NCBI GenBank assembly: GCA_029378245.1
Contig: JARKIF010000020.1
Location: 868,001 to 932,000, forward strand
Length of the DNA: 64,000 nt
Source of the DNA: Roridomyces roridus
Taxonomy: Eukaryota; Basidiomycota; Agaricomycetes; Agaricales; Mycenaceae
Direction: 5' to 3'
Of the stretch, positions 10,302-21,447 are shown in pieces. Position numbers and translations under genes: made by a program. Positions within the stretch are counted from its first letter, which is position 1; every line of letters starts with the position of its first letter. Below the pieces are notes generated by a model. It did no database searches and was not told the DNA's origin. It worked only from the letters and a program-made list of their open reading frames with translations.

Positions 10302-11870
10302 GTGATTCCGGTCGCCATGCTGCATCTTCCTTTCTCCTTGCTTTCTCAAATTCTCCCCACCATCGCCCACCATGTCTCGGCCTCTCACAATGTTCTCTGG
10401 CATGCCCGTCTCCGCCACGTTAACATGGATGCTGCTACTTCCTATATCTCCCTCGCTTGGGTCTTGGATTCTGGTCTGCACACTCGGAACTTTCCGGCGG
10501 CTGGTCTGCTAGCGCTCCCATACGACGGCGGCATCTTCTCAATGTCAACCGAGCTGGCGATTTCGGCCTCTCTCTCCCATGACCTCGTGTTAGGCCTGGA
10601 CTGGTACAGCTCTGTGTGCGCCGCAGCTCCCCAGATACTCGGACTCTTGACCCTCGCCGCCCTTGATTTACATCTGCCGCTATCCACCGCCGTCTCCGGA
10701 TCTGTATCCGTCATGCCGGGTGCGCTTCATTTCCCCGTCTCTTCACCCGCTGATACCCTGTCCAGACGCCATTGCTGCACCAGCGTCTCACTCGCCGACA
10801 CCAAGTACGCGAGGTGTCGATGATGTGTCCACCCCTCGTACGCGAAGGGTTAACACCCGTACGCGGGATGTTCTTGATAACAATGATTTTATTACCCATG
10901 AAAATGAAACTGTTACCTCTTCGTTCCATGACCCTTTCGTGATGTTGTCGAATTCTGATAAAACTTTGGTCATATGCTACCATGTCAATGAGAAGTGTGT
11001 TCCTGCCGCTGAGCTGAGAAAGCTGGTTGCTCATCATCAAGGTTTGTCCTTGCCGCTCACAGTGAATATTTACAAAATTGCTGAAACTCTGAGGTTTGAG
11101 TTCATTGGTCGTAAATGTACGTCTCCATGTCTTGTCTATGATTCAGATGCAAGATCTGCCGGATTGTATACTGCCGGGGGTTCCTCTTTCTTTAGCTCAA
11201 CTGCGAGAGTGTTCCCTCGTCCTTGCAATTGGTCTCCGATGTGTGTCCCAAAAACATGGAACTGTAGAGTCATCCATAGTCCTCGGAAGCGTCCTCGTCT
11301 ACCTCTGGCAACTGATTCAACCCTGTCCGAGTTTCCGATCATCCTAACTCGACAACAAAAGGATGATATTGTGACAGAATTTCGTGTGAGTACTGACAAT
11401 GCTGCCCTGAACCGATATGAATCTTCATTCTGCGGTACATTCGAGGCAGCCGTCAAGACGTGGCAGCCAAGTCAAAGCCGAGTCAACTCAATATTACACT
11501 TCTAGACAAAATCCTGAAGGTTCAGCTCCGCCTGGCAAGAGGCATAATCCAAGGTCATGGTGGCGGAGGACAAGGAGCACATCGCGAGAAACATCGGCGG
11601 CTCAGTTTGTCAGCCATCACGTTTGCCTCCCGACCACCACCATCAAAAGTTCTGCCTACACCTTTCAACCTGGCTTTCAGGCCATTGCTTCCGCATGGCA
11701 GAAACGATTCCGTATGCGAGTTCAGTGTTCGGCTGTATCTGGGTTCTATCTCAATTTCAAGAGTACCAACTTGAAGCCAGAGCTGGTGATTGTCACTGGA
11801 TCGGAACCTGGGTCCTGTGGACGTCGGAGCTAGCTGCTCTCAAGAACACTGATTGTACATGTGGCTGAGC
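10302..11870 (+). pseudogene. Decayed transposon-associated ORF, possibly Helitron-type
   Basis: Two overlapping open frames (10302-10823 and 10663-11505) and a third (11417-11833) read as one decayed protein. Segments such as LSHDLVLGLDWYSSVC, then LTRQQKDDIVTEFRVSTDN with ALNRYESSFCGTFEAA, resemble leader regions of large agaricomycete transposon proteins, which I associate with Helitron helicase genes. No helicase, Rep or DDE motif is present in the window, so the assignment is tentative. The frame changes between segments and there is no clear start. The flanks contain three hAT-type MITEs, in line with a transposon graveyard. Confidence 0.4.
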
Positions 11871-12091
11871 AACGGCGGCGGCCCAGAGGACTGGACCCTC
11901 CGAAAGTATAAGTACTTATCATAGAAAATTCCTGATACCGTTAGGTACAGGTTTCTATAGGGCGCCCTAATTTTTGGTTTTTGCGGGCCATCACGTTTTT
12001 GTAAGTAGTTTTTGCATCAGCACTGATGCATCCAGCCAAATGCTGCGTGAAGTTGGCGTGAAGCCGATGATTGCCGCGCCCCAACGCAATA

Positions 12092-12746
12092 GCGATGACT
12101 AGGAATGCACACCGTACCCGTCACAAACCGTTTGACGGCCGTCCGTACACGGGTACGTACCCGTACCCGTCCGGCTCTTGATGGAACAAATGTACGGGAC
12201 GGGTACGGGACGGCAACATTGCCGTCCGTCCCGTCAATCTGCGAGATTGACGGGCCGTCTACGGGTTGGCGTCCGTGTGGGTCGGATCAGATGGAATTTG
12301 GGCGCGCACTTGATGGGCCAGTCATCGGGAGACTCGTGTAACTCATGATGCCCGCCAAATGCCCGCCTATTTCAGATCCGGGGCTTCTATCGTTGCTTTA
12401 TCTGCTGATTGAAGCCTGATTGATGGAATCTCTGACATCAAATTCACATCAAACCAGTGTCAATGACTGTGGAATAGCTGTTGGCTGAGCAGAATCAAAG
12501 GGAATGGCATTTACAACACATCTGTGGCGGATCCCTCTTCTATAGAATTAAAATGCCTGCGGTTTGATGAGGTTGACAAGAGACCCGTCTTTTGACGGCC
12601 GTACCCGTCATTTTTGCCGTCCCGTACCCGTCGGGCCCGGTCGGATGTCAAAAGACGGCCGTTGATTTGACGGCCCGTACCCGTCTTGTGCCGTCAATTT
12701 GACGGCCGTCACCCGTAGACGGGCGGTGTGCATCCCTAGCGATGAC
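12092..12746. mobile_element. hAT-type MITE 1 with 8-bp target duplication
   Basis: The element spans 12100-12738 (639 bp). Ends are TAGGAATGCACACCG and, inverted, TAGGGATGCACACCG. Direct copies of GCGATGAC flank it at 12092-12099 and 12739-12746. Eight-bp duplications and T(A)G-type ends are hallmarks of the hAT superfamily. The interior is packed with short ACGGGTACGG and GACGGCCGT motifs near both ends, a pattern typical of hAT subterminal transposase-binding repeats. It encodes no protein and needs a transposase in trans. Confidence 0.9.
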
Positions 12747-13194
12747 CTCAACTTCCAGGAGCAGTCATATCCGAGAGATCTTTCAACATCTGTGCAAATG
12801 TCATGCACAGATGTCGGGTTCTGTGCCGATGGAAATCCTAGGACTGTCACAGTAACCCCTTTCGAAGGGCTTGCTCTTGCTTTCCGCCTCTCGACCCAAT
12901 CTCGACCGCCGCCTTCCAGGCGCCTCCACATTTGAAAGCTGGGTCGAGCACCAACCAATTTAATTGAACATGAATCAGGCTTGACAAGCCCTTATCCAGA
13001 TTCCCGCCCTCTCCGCTGGCAGTTTCACCGACGCCCAACCGACGCCAGCGGCCACACCTACGGTTAACTTGTTGCCTCGTTCACCAATCGTCAGTCTGCT
13101 ACGGTCTACTTACCCGTGCTCATTAGCCTGGGCTGAGGGTGCACCACTTCATCATCAAGAGCTCCTGCGGTCCCTTGTGGGAAGCACCGGGGGA

Positions 13195-13784
13195 GCCTGA
13201 CATAGTGATGTTCAGGGCCGGGCTGGGCTTAAAAGCCCGGGCTTGGACTGGGCTTTGGCGGGCTTGGGCTTGACATTTCCCGAGCCCGAGCCCGCATCAA
13301 GCCCGGCCCAAGCCTCAAGCCCGGGCTCGAGCCTGGGCTTGGTACAAGATTTTTTCTCTACTAGGAGACTTGCTTAAAGAGTGGGTGTAAATGTATCTCT
13401 TGCATTTGTCTGTGGCTGATTCATCTTGCATTGAAAGATAGAGGCTCACTCAGCCAAAACATGCACTCTTCCTGTGCGCGGAGTCATGCCGGCAGAAGCC
13501 GAGGTCTGATCTTGGAGCAGATCAGAGAATATTCTCAATATGGGTGAGTCAACTCACCTGTTCGGCATCAAAGGACATTCGGCAAGTGATAACCAGGCGC
13601 CGGAGAGCTTGCCGAGCACCGGTGATTCGGCCTGCCTGATACACAGCCAAGCCCGGGCCTGGCGGGCTTTGGCGGGCCTGAAATTATCCAAGCCCGAGCC
13701 CTGGGCCCTGTCAAGCCCGACGTCGGGCCGGGCTTGGCCGGGCTTTCGGGCTCAAGCCCGGCCCTGAACATCACTAGCCTGACA
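13195..13784. mobile_element. hAT-type MITE 2 with 8-bp target duplication
   Basis: The element spans 13203-13776 (574 bp). Both ends read TAGTGATGTTCAGGGCCGGG (inverted). GCCTGACA is duplicated at 13195-13202 and 13777-13784. Subterminal regions are filled with GGGCTTGG and AAGCCCGG words that can fold strongly. No coding capacity. It belongs to a different family from MITE 1 because end and subterminal words differ. Confidence 0.92.
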
Positions 13785-14332
13785 CAGACATCAGCGGGAC
13801 GACGGGGCCACCGACAACATTACATGTTACTCCGCAGAACGCCTACGATTCGACAGCTCGGGTCGTGCTTGCAGCGGCCGAGATACTTCACATACCAACA
13901 TGATAGGTGCCCCATGTTCTCTGACTTGAAAATCAGAAATGAACACCATTTGTTTTGCAAAGGGTGGCAGCGACGAGAATGATGCTGTATTTTCCTCCTC
14001 TCCTCTCTCCTTGGCTTTCAACTCACATTTTCTGACTCAAGGCTTTCTTGGTGGGCAGGAGCGAGGGAGTGCGGCGCGAAGCGGCGCACGGACGAGCGAT
14101 CATTGCAACATCGTGGATGTACACGAATGCTACATGCCGCCCTTCCTCACCCACAATTTAATGCGGTTGTTTTCGTTCTTTACCTGAGCCTGAATCTGAG
14201 AACAAGAATTATTATAAGGTCTTGGTGGGACTTGTTGTCCTTGAGAAAATTGCAAGAAAACGGGCTCGAGCCGCTTTCGGTAGCAGGCCTTGCCGCTTGC
14301 CGGCCCTACAGCTTTATTTTAATTCTTCCCTT
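13785..14332. other. Spacer between MITEs, no gene recognised
   Basis: No supported coding region. Short ORFs here have no domain. The right part, next to MITE 3, holds a GCCTTGCCGCTTGCCGG-like block that may be older repeat sequence. Confidence 0.35.
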
Positions 14333-14846
14333 TGTGCATCCAGTGTTGCAATTAAGGGTCTTAATAAGGGTCCTCGCCGAAGCAAAGGCCTTTATATACA
14401 TTAAGGGTTAATAAGGGTCCCATTTTAAGGGTCAATTTAAGGCTTAATTTTCCACAGAGGTGGCGGAATGTTAGCACATTTTTGTGGTGAAAACCGGTCA
14501 TTTCACCGTATGAAAGTCTCAAAATCGGTTTCTGCAGCCAAGACCTCATAGTTTGCTCGAGTTCAGAGGACAGACAGGTTCTCATTGTCCATGAACATGC
14601 AGCCGAGAGCTGCCGGGCTCGAAAGCCTTGCCATCACACGCTTGACATGAGGTCCATCAGATATTGATCGGTCAGAAACGGAGGCCGAAGCGTCGGAACA
14701 TCTGCCGAGACTGGCACTGCCACACATTTTAAGGGTTATTAAGGCCTTACAATGGATCCAGCTCGATGTTAAGGCCTGCCCTTAACCTTAACTTAAGGCC
14801 TTAATTTGTTAAGGCCTTAACCCTTAATAGCAACACTGTGTGCATC
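14333..14846. mobile_element. hAT-type MITE 3 with 8-bp target duplication
   Basis: The element spans 14341-14838 (498 bp). Ends are CAGTGTTGCAATTAAGGGT and, inverted, CAGTGTTGCTATTAAGGGT. TGTGCATC is duplicated at 14333-14340 and 14839-14846. Subterminal regions repeat TTAAGGGT and TTAAGGCC many times. The CAGTGTTG end is Ac-like, again fitting hAT. No protein is encoded. Confidence 0.92.
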
Positions 14847-14964
14847 AACCTTCTTCTCGGCAGGAGGCGGCAGGACGGCTGTTCTCGCCTCGCACAAGTC
14901 GAGGTTTGGGAAGTTTATCTTCTGAGTTGAATGGCAACGGTGGTACATGATTACACCCGAAAAC

Positions 14965-15180
14965 TGTTAGAAACGGTGTAGCGGGATACCGAGGAGCGCA
15001 CAACACTCGAAGGACTGGGACGGCGTGAGACAAGGGTGAGTGTATTCATTACTCTACGTACCTGGGACGGCGTGAGGCAAGGGTGAAAATCCCTTGCGGC
15101 CGTCCCGGCGATATACATGCTACGCGACGGTAAATAGAGGAATACAACGTGCTTGATGCGCCGAGTCACCTATTCCAACA
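14965..15180 (-). repeat. 3' LTR of the copia element
   Basis: 216 bp, read on the minus strand from TGTTGGAATAGG to TTTCTAACA. It should carry the polyadenylation signals of the element. It differs from the other LTR at three sites, all transitions. Confidence 0.95.
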
Positions 15181-15192
15181 CACCCCCATGAC
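15181..15192 (-). other. Polypurine tract of the copia element
   Basis: On the minus strand CATGGGGGTG directly precedes the 3' LTR, the position of plus-strand primer formation. The tract is short but correctly placed. Confidence 0.6.
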
Positions 15193-15201
15193 GAGACACG
15201 T

Positions 15202-18200
15202 CTATCGCCCGAGACCGAGTAGCTTGACCATTGACTCGACCTTCACGCGACCCATGGCTTTGGTAAGGATATCAGCAGGCATGTCGTCCGTTCGCAGGTG
15301 CTTAAGCCCGATACGGCCCTTTGCAACCTCGTCGCGAATCCAATAGAATCGCAGGTCGAGGTGCTTCATTCGCCCGTGGTGTTCCGGATCCTTCATGACG
15401 GACAGCGCAGATTGGTTGTCGACGTGGAGAACGCAAGGACCGGTGAAGACGTAACCAAGCTCGGTGAAGAAGTTCCGCAGCCAAAGAATCTCCTGGCCAG
15501 CTGATACGGCCGACACAAACTCGGCCTCCGTTGTGGAGAGCGTAACAAGCCCTTGAAGCCGGCTTGACCAGCTTACGGCGCCTCCTGCCATTAGGACGAC
15601 ATATCCGCCAGTCGAGCGTCCGTTGTCGGGGTTACCGGCGTGGTCGGCGTCAGAATAGGTTTGGAAGAGGTCGGAAGGGGATGAGATGGGCTTGGGAGGT
15701 CATGTGTAGGTGATCTTGTAGTCAATTGTGCCTTTGATGTACCGGAATACACGCTTGACGGCCTTCCAATGTGCAGGACCGGGGTTGCTACAGAAGCGGG
15801 CGAGCACGCTGACTGCGTAAGCAAGGTCTAGACGTGTCGCAATCGCAAGATACGCGATCGCGCCGACGGCGTTGATGTACGGAATGTGGCGCATTTCGGC
15901 AGCTTCTTCAAACGTCGACGGACACTGGGCCTTGGTCAGCTTGATGCCCGGGTCGAGGGGAGTGGCAACGGTATCACAGTCTGACATCCCGAATCGCTCC
16001 AGGATGTCGAGACAGTACTGGCGTTGGGAGAGGGTGACTGTACCGCGACGGAGATCTTGCTTGATTTCAACGCCCAGAAGCCATGACATGGGACCGAGCT
16101 CTCGCAGTTTGAAGTGTTGCTTGAGCTCGTGAATGACCTTGTCGATCTTGTCGCGCGATTTCGCAGCAATGGTCATGTCGTCAACGTAGACGGGGATAAT
16201 CACCCGTTCGTCGTCCCGTCCGTAAATCCAGACACTGTGCTCGCAAGTGATGCGGGAGAAGCCCATACCAGTGAGGGCCTTGTGTAGTGTATCGAGCCAA
16301 ACCCTACCCGCCTGCTTGAGTCCGTACAAGGACTTGTGCAGCCGCAATACCCACTCAGGAGTGTTTTGAGTAAAACCCTCGGGTTGCTTCATGTAGACTT
16401 CTTCCTCGAGGCTGCCGTTCAGGAAAGCGTTGGAGATGTCGACGCTGTATAGAAGTAGGTCCTCCATGACGGCGAGTGCAAGGATTGAGCGGAGAGTGGC
16501 CCATTTGGGCGTGGGCGCGAAGGTCTCGTGATAATCAAATCCTGGTCTTTGACCAAAACCTTGCGCGACCAAACGAGCTTTGTGTCGGTCGATGGACCCG
16601 TCGGCATTCCTTTTGACCTTGAACACCCACCTACACCCTATGGCTCGTCGACCCGGAGGCAATTCAACAAGCTCAAATGTCCCATTCTGCACGAGAGCTT
16701 CGACTTCCTGAACGGCGGCATTATGCCACTTTACACGCTCCTCCGGTGGCCTCCGCATCGCTTCGGCGTAGGACCGTGGCTCCGTGCTGGCAGCAGACGC
16801 TTTCAACGCATGCTCGGAGGTGTCGAAAGCCCACTCGATGGCTTCTTCGTAAGTGAGATAGTCATCATACTGACTCGCATATGTGTAGTCTAGGCCGGCT
16901 CGACACGCGTGGGCAATGGTTGCAGCATCCATGATGACCTGCGCCTCGTCTTCGTCTGGATCGTCGTCGTCAGATGGCACTGGCGTTAATGGGGAGTCGT
17001 CGTCGATGGGGTGTGGGGGTTGCCCGGCCGCTGGCGGGTCTAGACTCGGTGCGTTCCAGCCCATTTGCTGGCGCACGAGCTGATTCACGTTTAGAGTCCC
17101 GGCCTGGCGCTCACGAAGCTGCCGCTGGGGAACGACGACTGGAGGGGGAGGTGGTGGCTCGTCAGGCGTGTGAGCAGATGGCGGAAATGACGTGGACGAC
17201 GTTGGAGGATTACTTTCTTCCTCAATTTCACCCCCATCATCCGACAACGGAGGCAACGGAGGTGTGGATGCAATACGCAGGGGTGAGTTTCCCGGAAAAT
17301 ATCTCTCATCAAATTGAGTGTGACTGCTGGTGTAGAATTTCCGAAGCTCGGGATCCCAGAAAAGCCACGGCGCCTTGCGCTTCTTCTTGGGGATGAGCAC
17401 ATACGCCAAGCAGCCGAAGATTCGGAAGTAGGAGACATCCGGTATCTTCCCATTCTGTTTCCACTCAACGTATGGGGTAGTTGTAGCAGGGAGCGCCGAT
17501 GTCGGGGTGCGATTGAATGAATGGACAAATGCATTAACTGCCAGACGCCAGAACGACTTCGGAAGATTCGCTTGTGTGAGCAGGGTCGTCACCGCATCCG
17601 AGATGTCGCGGTTTGCACGTTCGGCCACACCATTTTGGTATGCTTCCCCGGGCTCGGTGATTTGTATCTGCAGACCGTTTTCCGCTGCCCAAACCTTGAT
17701 AGCATCTGAAATGTATTCACCACCTCCGTCGCACCGTGCTTCGACCCACTTCTCCCCGGTCACAGCCTCAGCGTAAACCTTGAACGATCTCATGGCCGCA
17801 AAAGCATCACTTTTATTTTTGAGGTAAGCTATGCAGCGCCAACGAGAGCTATCGTCGATGAAAGTCATCCAGTAGCGATAACCTTCCGGCGTAGCGACAT
17901 TCATTGGTCCCTTGAGATCTGTGTGGACTAGACAAAGATGGCGGGTATGCCTGTGTCCTGGCCCACGAGGAATATTGTGCCGGTGCTGTTTTCCCATTAC
18001 ACACGGCTCGCACAGAGGGTCAGGGTCCGTGAGCACCTCAAACTTCATGCCCGAGACTAGATTGTTCTTGCGCATCTTCTCGATATCGTCAAGATTCAAG
18101 TGCGCAAGTCGATCATGCCACAGCCCTCGCGTCAACGGGACAGTTGTCGCCCCATTCGCTTTCTGGGAGTCCGGAATAAGGACAGCCCCATCCAGATGGC

Positions 18201-19512
18201 CCGTGTTAGTCTCATCGACGGTCGCCGTGAACTTGGTCACCCCACCGTGGATGAAATCCACTCGATCCCCTTGTACCTTAATCTCATATCCTTTCACGCG
18301 GGTGAGGTGGAAGAGGGATAAAAGATTTGAAGCGAGGTTTGGTACATGGAGGACATCGTGAAACACCACTATCCAGTCACAATCCCGTGGCACAAACTGC
18401 ACCGACCCAATGCCCTCTGAGTAGATGATGGTATCGTCGGCGAGCCGGATCGGAATACGGTGCGGCGAGTAGGAGGTGAACCACCGTCGGTGGGGTGTCA
18501 TGTGTGAAGATGCACCTGTGTCCGTGTTCCAGTCAGTCGCTGCTCGAGATTCAAGCCAGCGGGCGCGATGGGATGAAGAGGCAAAGGCACTAGCCTTTCT
18601 GGCGAACTCCGTAGCACGATTGGCGGTGGCAGTCGGGGTTGTTGACGTAGCTGGCGTTGTGGCGGCTGGATTGGTAGGGGTGGTCGTGCCGGCAGCATTG
18701 GCGTTGCCACGACCTCGGCCGCGGCCTCGCTGATTGTTTGGCGACCTGAGTGATTGCTTTGCTTTGCCTAGCTGGTCGCAATCGCGGACCCAATGGGCTC
18801 CTTCACACAGGAAACACGGCCCGGCCTGTTGGGCTGCCATGGCAAGTGCTCCGGCGTCCTCCTGTTTGATGCTCGGCTTCGAGTCAAACTCGCGCTGGAT
18901 GGTGGACTCGACGTCCGAGAAGTTGAGGTCCGCCTTCATCAGGAACTGCGTAACGAAAGCACGGTAATCGGGATTGTCGGAATCACGAAGCGCTCGGAGG
19001 GCGACCATGGTGGCTAGCCCGGCGTCGAGCTGCATAATGTCGAAATCGTCAGGGCGTTGGCGACGGATGAAGGAGAGGGAGGCATTGATGTCAGAGATGA
19101 GGGTGCTGAGGATGAGCTTGGGCTCGACATCGGTCCGGAGGGAGAGATTCAGGAAGTCGTTGTACGCTCTGAAGCGCACGCCGGGCACTTTCTGGTTTTA
19201 CTTGGTCTCCAGAGCGGCCAACATAGCCTTTGGATTTCCCTTGTGAGGACGGATGTCATCGCGCATTGAGTCATCAACCGCCAGCCATAATTCTCCGCTC
19301 GCCTTGCTTTTCCGGGTCTCGTATGATTCGATGTCGCGGCGTTCATCTCTGGTGGGCGCGGCGGGGTCCGTAGGCGTGAGGAGCGTCTCCGCCGCAGTAC
19401 ATAGCCGCCATAGACCCTTGGTCCCCATATAGGCTTCAAAATTTTCGTGCCAACTGGTGAAGTCATCACGGTGGAGAATTGGACGGGAGTTTGAGGTAGT
19501 GTTGTCAGACAT
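15202..19512 (-). pseudogene. Copia gag-pol polyprotein with two in-frame stops
   Basis: One frame of 1436 codons from ATG at 19512 to the stop at 15202-15204, broken only by TAA at 19198-19200 (after LETK) and TGA at 15700-15702 (after YKITYT). No frameshift occurs. Domains in order are: gag; a zinc knuckle CFLCEGAHWVRDC (one residue shorter than CX2CX4HX4C); protease DTGASSHMTP; the integrase zinc-binding region ending CEPCVMGKQHR; the integrase core with HTDLKGP and YQNGVAERANR; reverse transcriptase with ARLVAQGFGQRPG and YVDDM; and RNase H with YSDADHAG, STTEAEF and HVDNQSA. The host would need readthrough or a helper copy for this copy to move. Since the LTRs are nearly identical, the stops are recent. 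Confidence 0.95.
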
Positions 19513-19606
19513 TTTTAATGAGGGAGGAGGGTAGTCGACTGGATGTATGGGAATGGTGACCGATGCCGTTTGCGCCGTATAAAATAAGTCCTGAGGCGAT
19601 TTTATA

Positions 19607-19623
19607 GCGCGGGGCCCATAACC
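19607..19623 (-). other. Primer-binding site, half-tRNA-iMet type
   Basis: Directly after the 5' LTR the minus strand reads GGTTATGGGCCCCGCGC. Drosophila copia starts its primer site with GGTTATGGGCCC, complementary to the internal, anticodon-side half of initiator methionine tRNA. The same priming mode is inferred here. Confidence 0.75.
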
Positions 19624-19839
19624 TGTTAGAAACGGTGTAGCGGGATACCGAGGAGCGCACAACACTCGAAGGACTGGGACGGCGTGAGGCAAGGGTGAGT
19701 GTATTCATTACTCTACGTACCTGGGATGGCGTGAGGCAAGGGTGAAAATCCCTTGCGGCCGTCCCGGCGATATACATGCTACGCGACGGTAAATAGAGGA
19801 ATACAACGCGCTTGATGCGCCGAGTCACCTATTCCAACA
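19624..19839 (-). repeat. 5' LTR of the copia element
   Basis: 216 bp, directly repeated with 14965-15180. It provides the promoter for minus-strand transcription of gag-pol. The gag ATG lies about 112 bp downstream. Confidence 0.95.
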
Positions 19840-19844
19840 AAAAC

Positions 19845-20348
19845 ACCCAAATGACTTGCGGGATACGATACTTCGTCGGCAAAGACCGGCGTTGTGCTGT
19901 AACTCTGGATCCACGTCTGAGTAAAAAAGCATACGCTAGTCCCCTTCATCTATGATCCGACCCTCGAATCGAACGAGGCGCGTCGTTATTTCTCGGATGG
20001 ACACACTCAAGCGTCAAGACACGCTCCTGCCAATGACGGATCATGATCCCACCGTCGATAGCTTGAGAGCATTGGCATTGACGCCGATTCCCCCAGTCCA
20101 CAGTGAGTACATACTTGCTTTACGCGCTCGAGGATGAGGGAGGCACCATCCAGGACTCATTCGTTGAGATCTAGGATAAGTAGCCAAAAATGGCATTTGC
20201 GGGAGACCGAAAAGCCTGACCTCGAGTCGAACGAGGATCCCCCGCCAGCTCAAGAAGACAGGGTGTACTTGAAGCGGGTATGCTGAATTTCACCATCAGG
20301 CTCAAATCATATCGTGCAAAATTGATCTACGTCGACTTGCAGCATTCA
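19845..20348. repeat. Fragments of tRNA-related SINE sequence
   Basis: Two B-box-like palindromes, ACCCTCGAATCGAACGAGG at 19960-19978 and ACCTCGAGTCGAACGAGG at 20219-20236, are the minus-strand versions of the CGTTCGAATCG box seen in other repeats of this window. No gene is visible. Confidence 0.4.
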
Positions 20349-21447
20349 TCAAAACATCACAGGTACCGCAGCACGGAGAGCGTCCGCCGGATATTCAGGT
20401 AGAGTCGAAACATCATCAAAGGTGGGTATCTTTCCACACGTCCTCTTGTGTCGTAGTTTCCAGTCGGCAACTTGACACTCCCTGCATACATACACCCTCT
20501 GTGAGCTACATCGAAGCACGGCTGAATCGTATAGGACGCACCAAGAGCAATAAAACACCTGGCCTTAATTCTGCGAGGAGCAGCGACCACAGCGTTGGAA
20601 CGGACTCGAGGCGCCAGTGGAGGCGGGTGCGAGCTTCAAGCACTTCAAGTAGGAGCACGAGGCCCGGCGCTCGATCGTGCGTTCCTTGATGCTCTCCACC
20701 GTGACGGGCGACTCACCCTGCAGTTCCCGGTCAAGGACGTCCTCCACCTTTGACGCAGTCAGGATCGGCGTCTCCATACCGCAGAAGGAGCGAAGAATAA
20801 AATTGAGGACGTAGCCTGCCAAGTGAGTCAGTGGCGATAACATCCACAAAGAAGGCGGACGTACAGACGACTTTGGTCCGTATAAGCATAGGCCCCGCCA
20901 GAGTAACCTCCACGAGATCTCCCTCCTCCTCATCCCCATCCCCGTAAACGATGCCGTCCCAAGACTCACTCGGGATATACTTGGGCTGGCTGGGAACGGC
21001 GTCAAGCATCGCCGACCGCAGCAACTCAATAAAGATCTCGCGCTGCTCGCACAGCGGTTCGACACGGAGCTCACTCCCGCAGTACGCGCGCCCCATATTG
21101 AGGTTCTGCGACTTGGAGCAAACAGCAGCCAGCGCGCCGAGGACGTGTGGATAGCGATCCCCGGGGCTAGCTGCCCTCCAACGCGCCTCGAACCCTTTTT
21201 TGAAGCACGCGTGTGCATCAAGGGTGAGTTGATACTGCGCGAAGCAGGTGTTAGATAGAAGATAGGGGTAGCTGGATAGTGTGGCTTCGAGCCCGTGCGA
21301 TTCGTTCCTGTTGACCATGTCGACGAAACAGAACAAGGTCGACACGAACGGTGGGCCGCGGAAGAGGATCTCCCAGGCGTGGTCCCATTTCACTGCGTCT
21401 GTGACGGCCTGGTGAGCGGCGGGCATAGGGATGGTGTTGATTGCGTC
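20349..21447 (-). pseudogene. MYND-finger paralogue A, fused to B and interrupted
   Basis: The family domain is recognisable: KWDHAWEILFRG, RWRAASPGDRYPHVLGALAA with VCSKSQNLNMGRAYC, and LLRSAMLD. An intron near 20820-20870 leads to YVLNFILRSFCGMETP. The zinc-finger start CSYLKCLKLAP ... FQRCGRC is followed by an in-frame TAA at 20565-20567, just before GQVFYCS, where the relatives read on without a stop. The rest of the finger (CQVADWKLRHKRTCGK) and tail up to 20349 remain readable after a further intron. At its N-terminus the frame is continuous with copy B and no separate ATG-led leader like AIPLAGEAL exists. It is therefore the second half of a head-to-tail fusion and is probably dead. 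Confidence 0.8.

Larger units (their letters stand above)
14960..19844 (-). mobile_element. Complete Ty1/copia LTR retrotransposon
   Basis: The element spans 14965-19839 (4875 bp) on the minus strand. The 216-bp LTRs lie at 14965-15180 (3' LTR) and 19624-19839 (5' LTR), start TG and end CA, and are flanked by the 5-bp duplication AAAAC (14960-14964, 19840-19844). The LTRs differ by three transitions only (about 98.6% identity), so the insertion is recent. One internal polyprotein frame lies between them, interrupted by two stop codons. Gene order protease, integrase, reverse transcriptase, RNase H defines the copia superfamily. Each LTR contains an internal near-duplication around GGGACGGCGTGAGGCAAGGG. 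Confidence 0.97.

Noticed and set aside
12770..12930. Weak transposase-like string (DVGFCADGNPRTVTVTPFEG)
   Set aside because: The resemblance to Harbinger 'GFIDGT' motifs is short and isolated; not enough to name a transposase.
12608..12958. 116-aa minus-strand ORF
   Set aside because: Half of it lies inside hAT MITE 1, so it crosses an element boundary and is not a gene.
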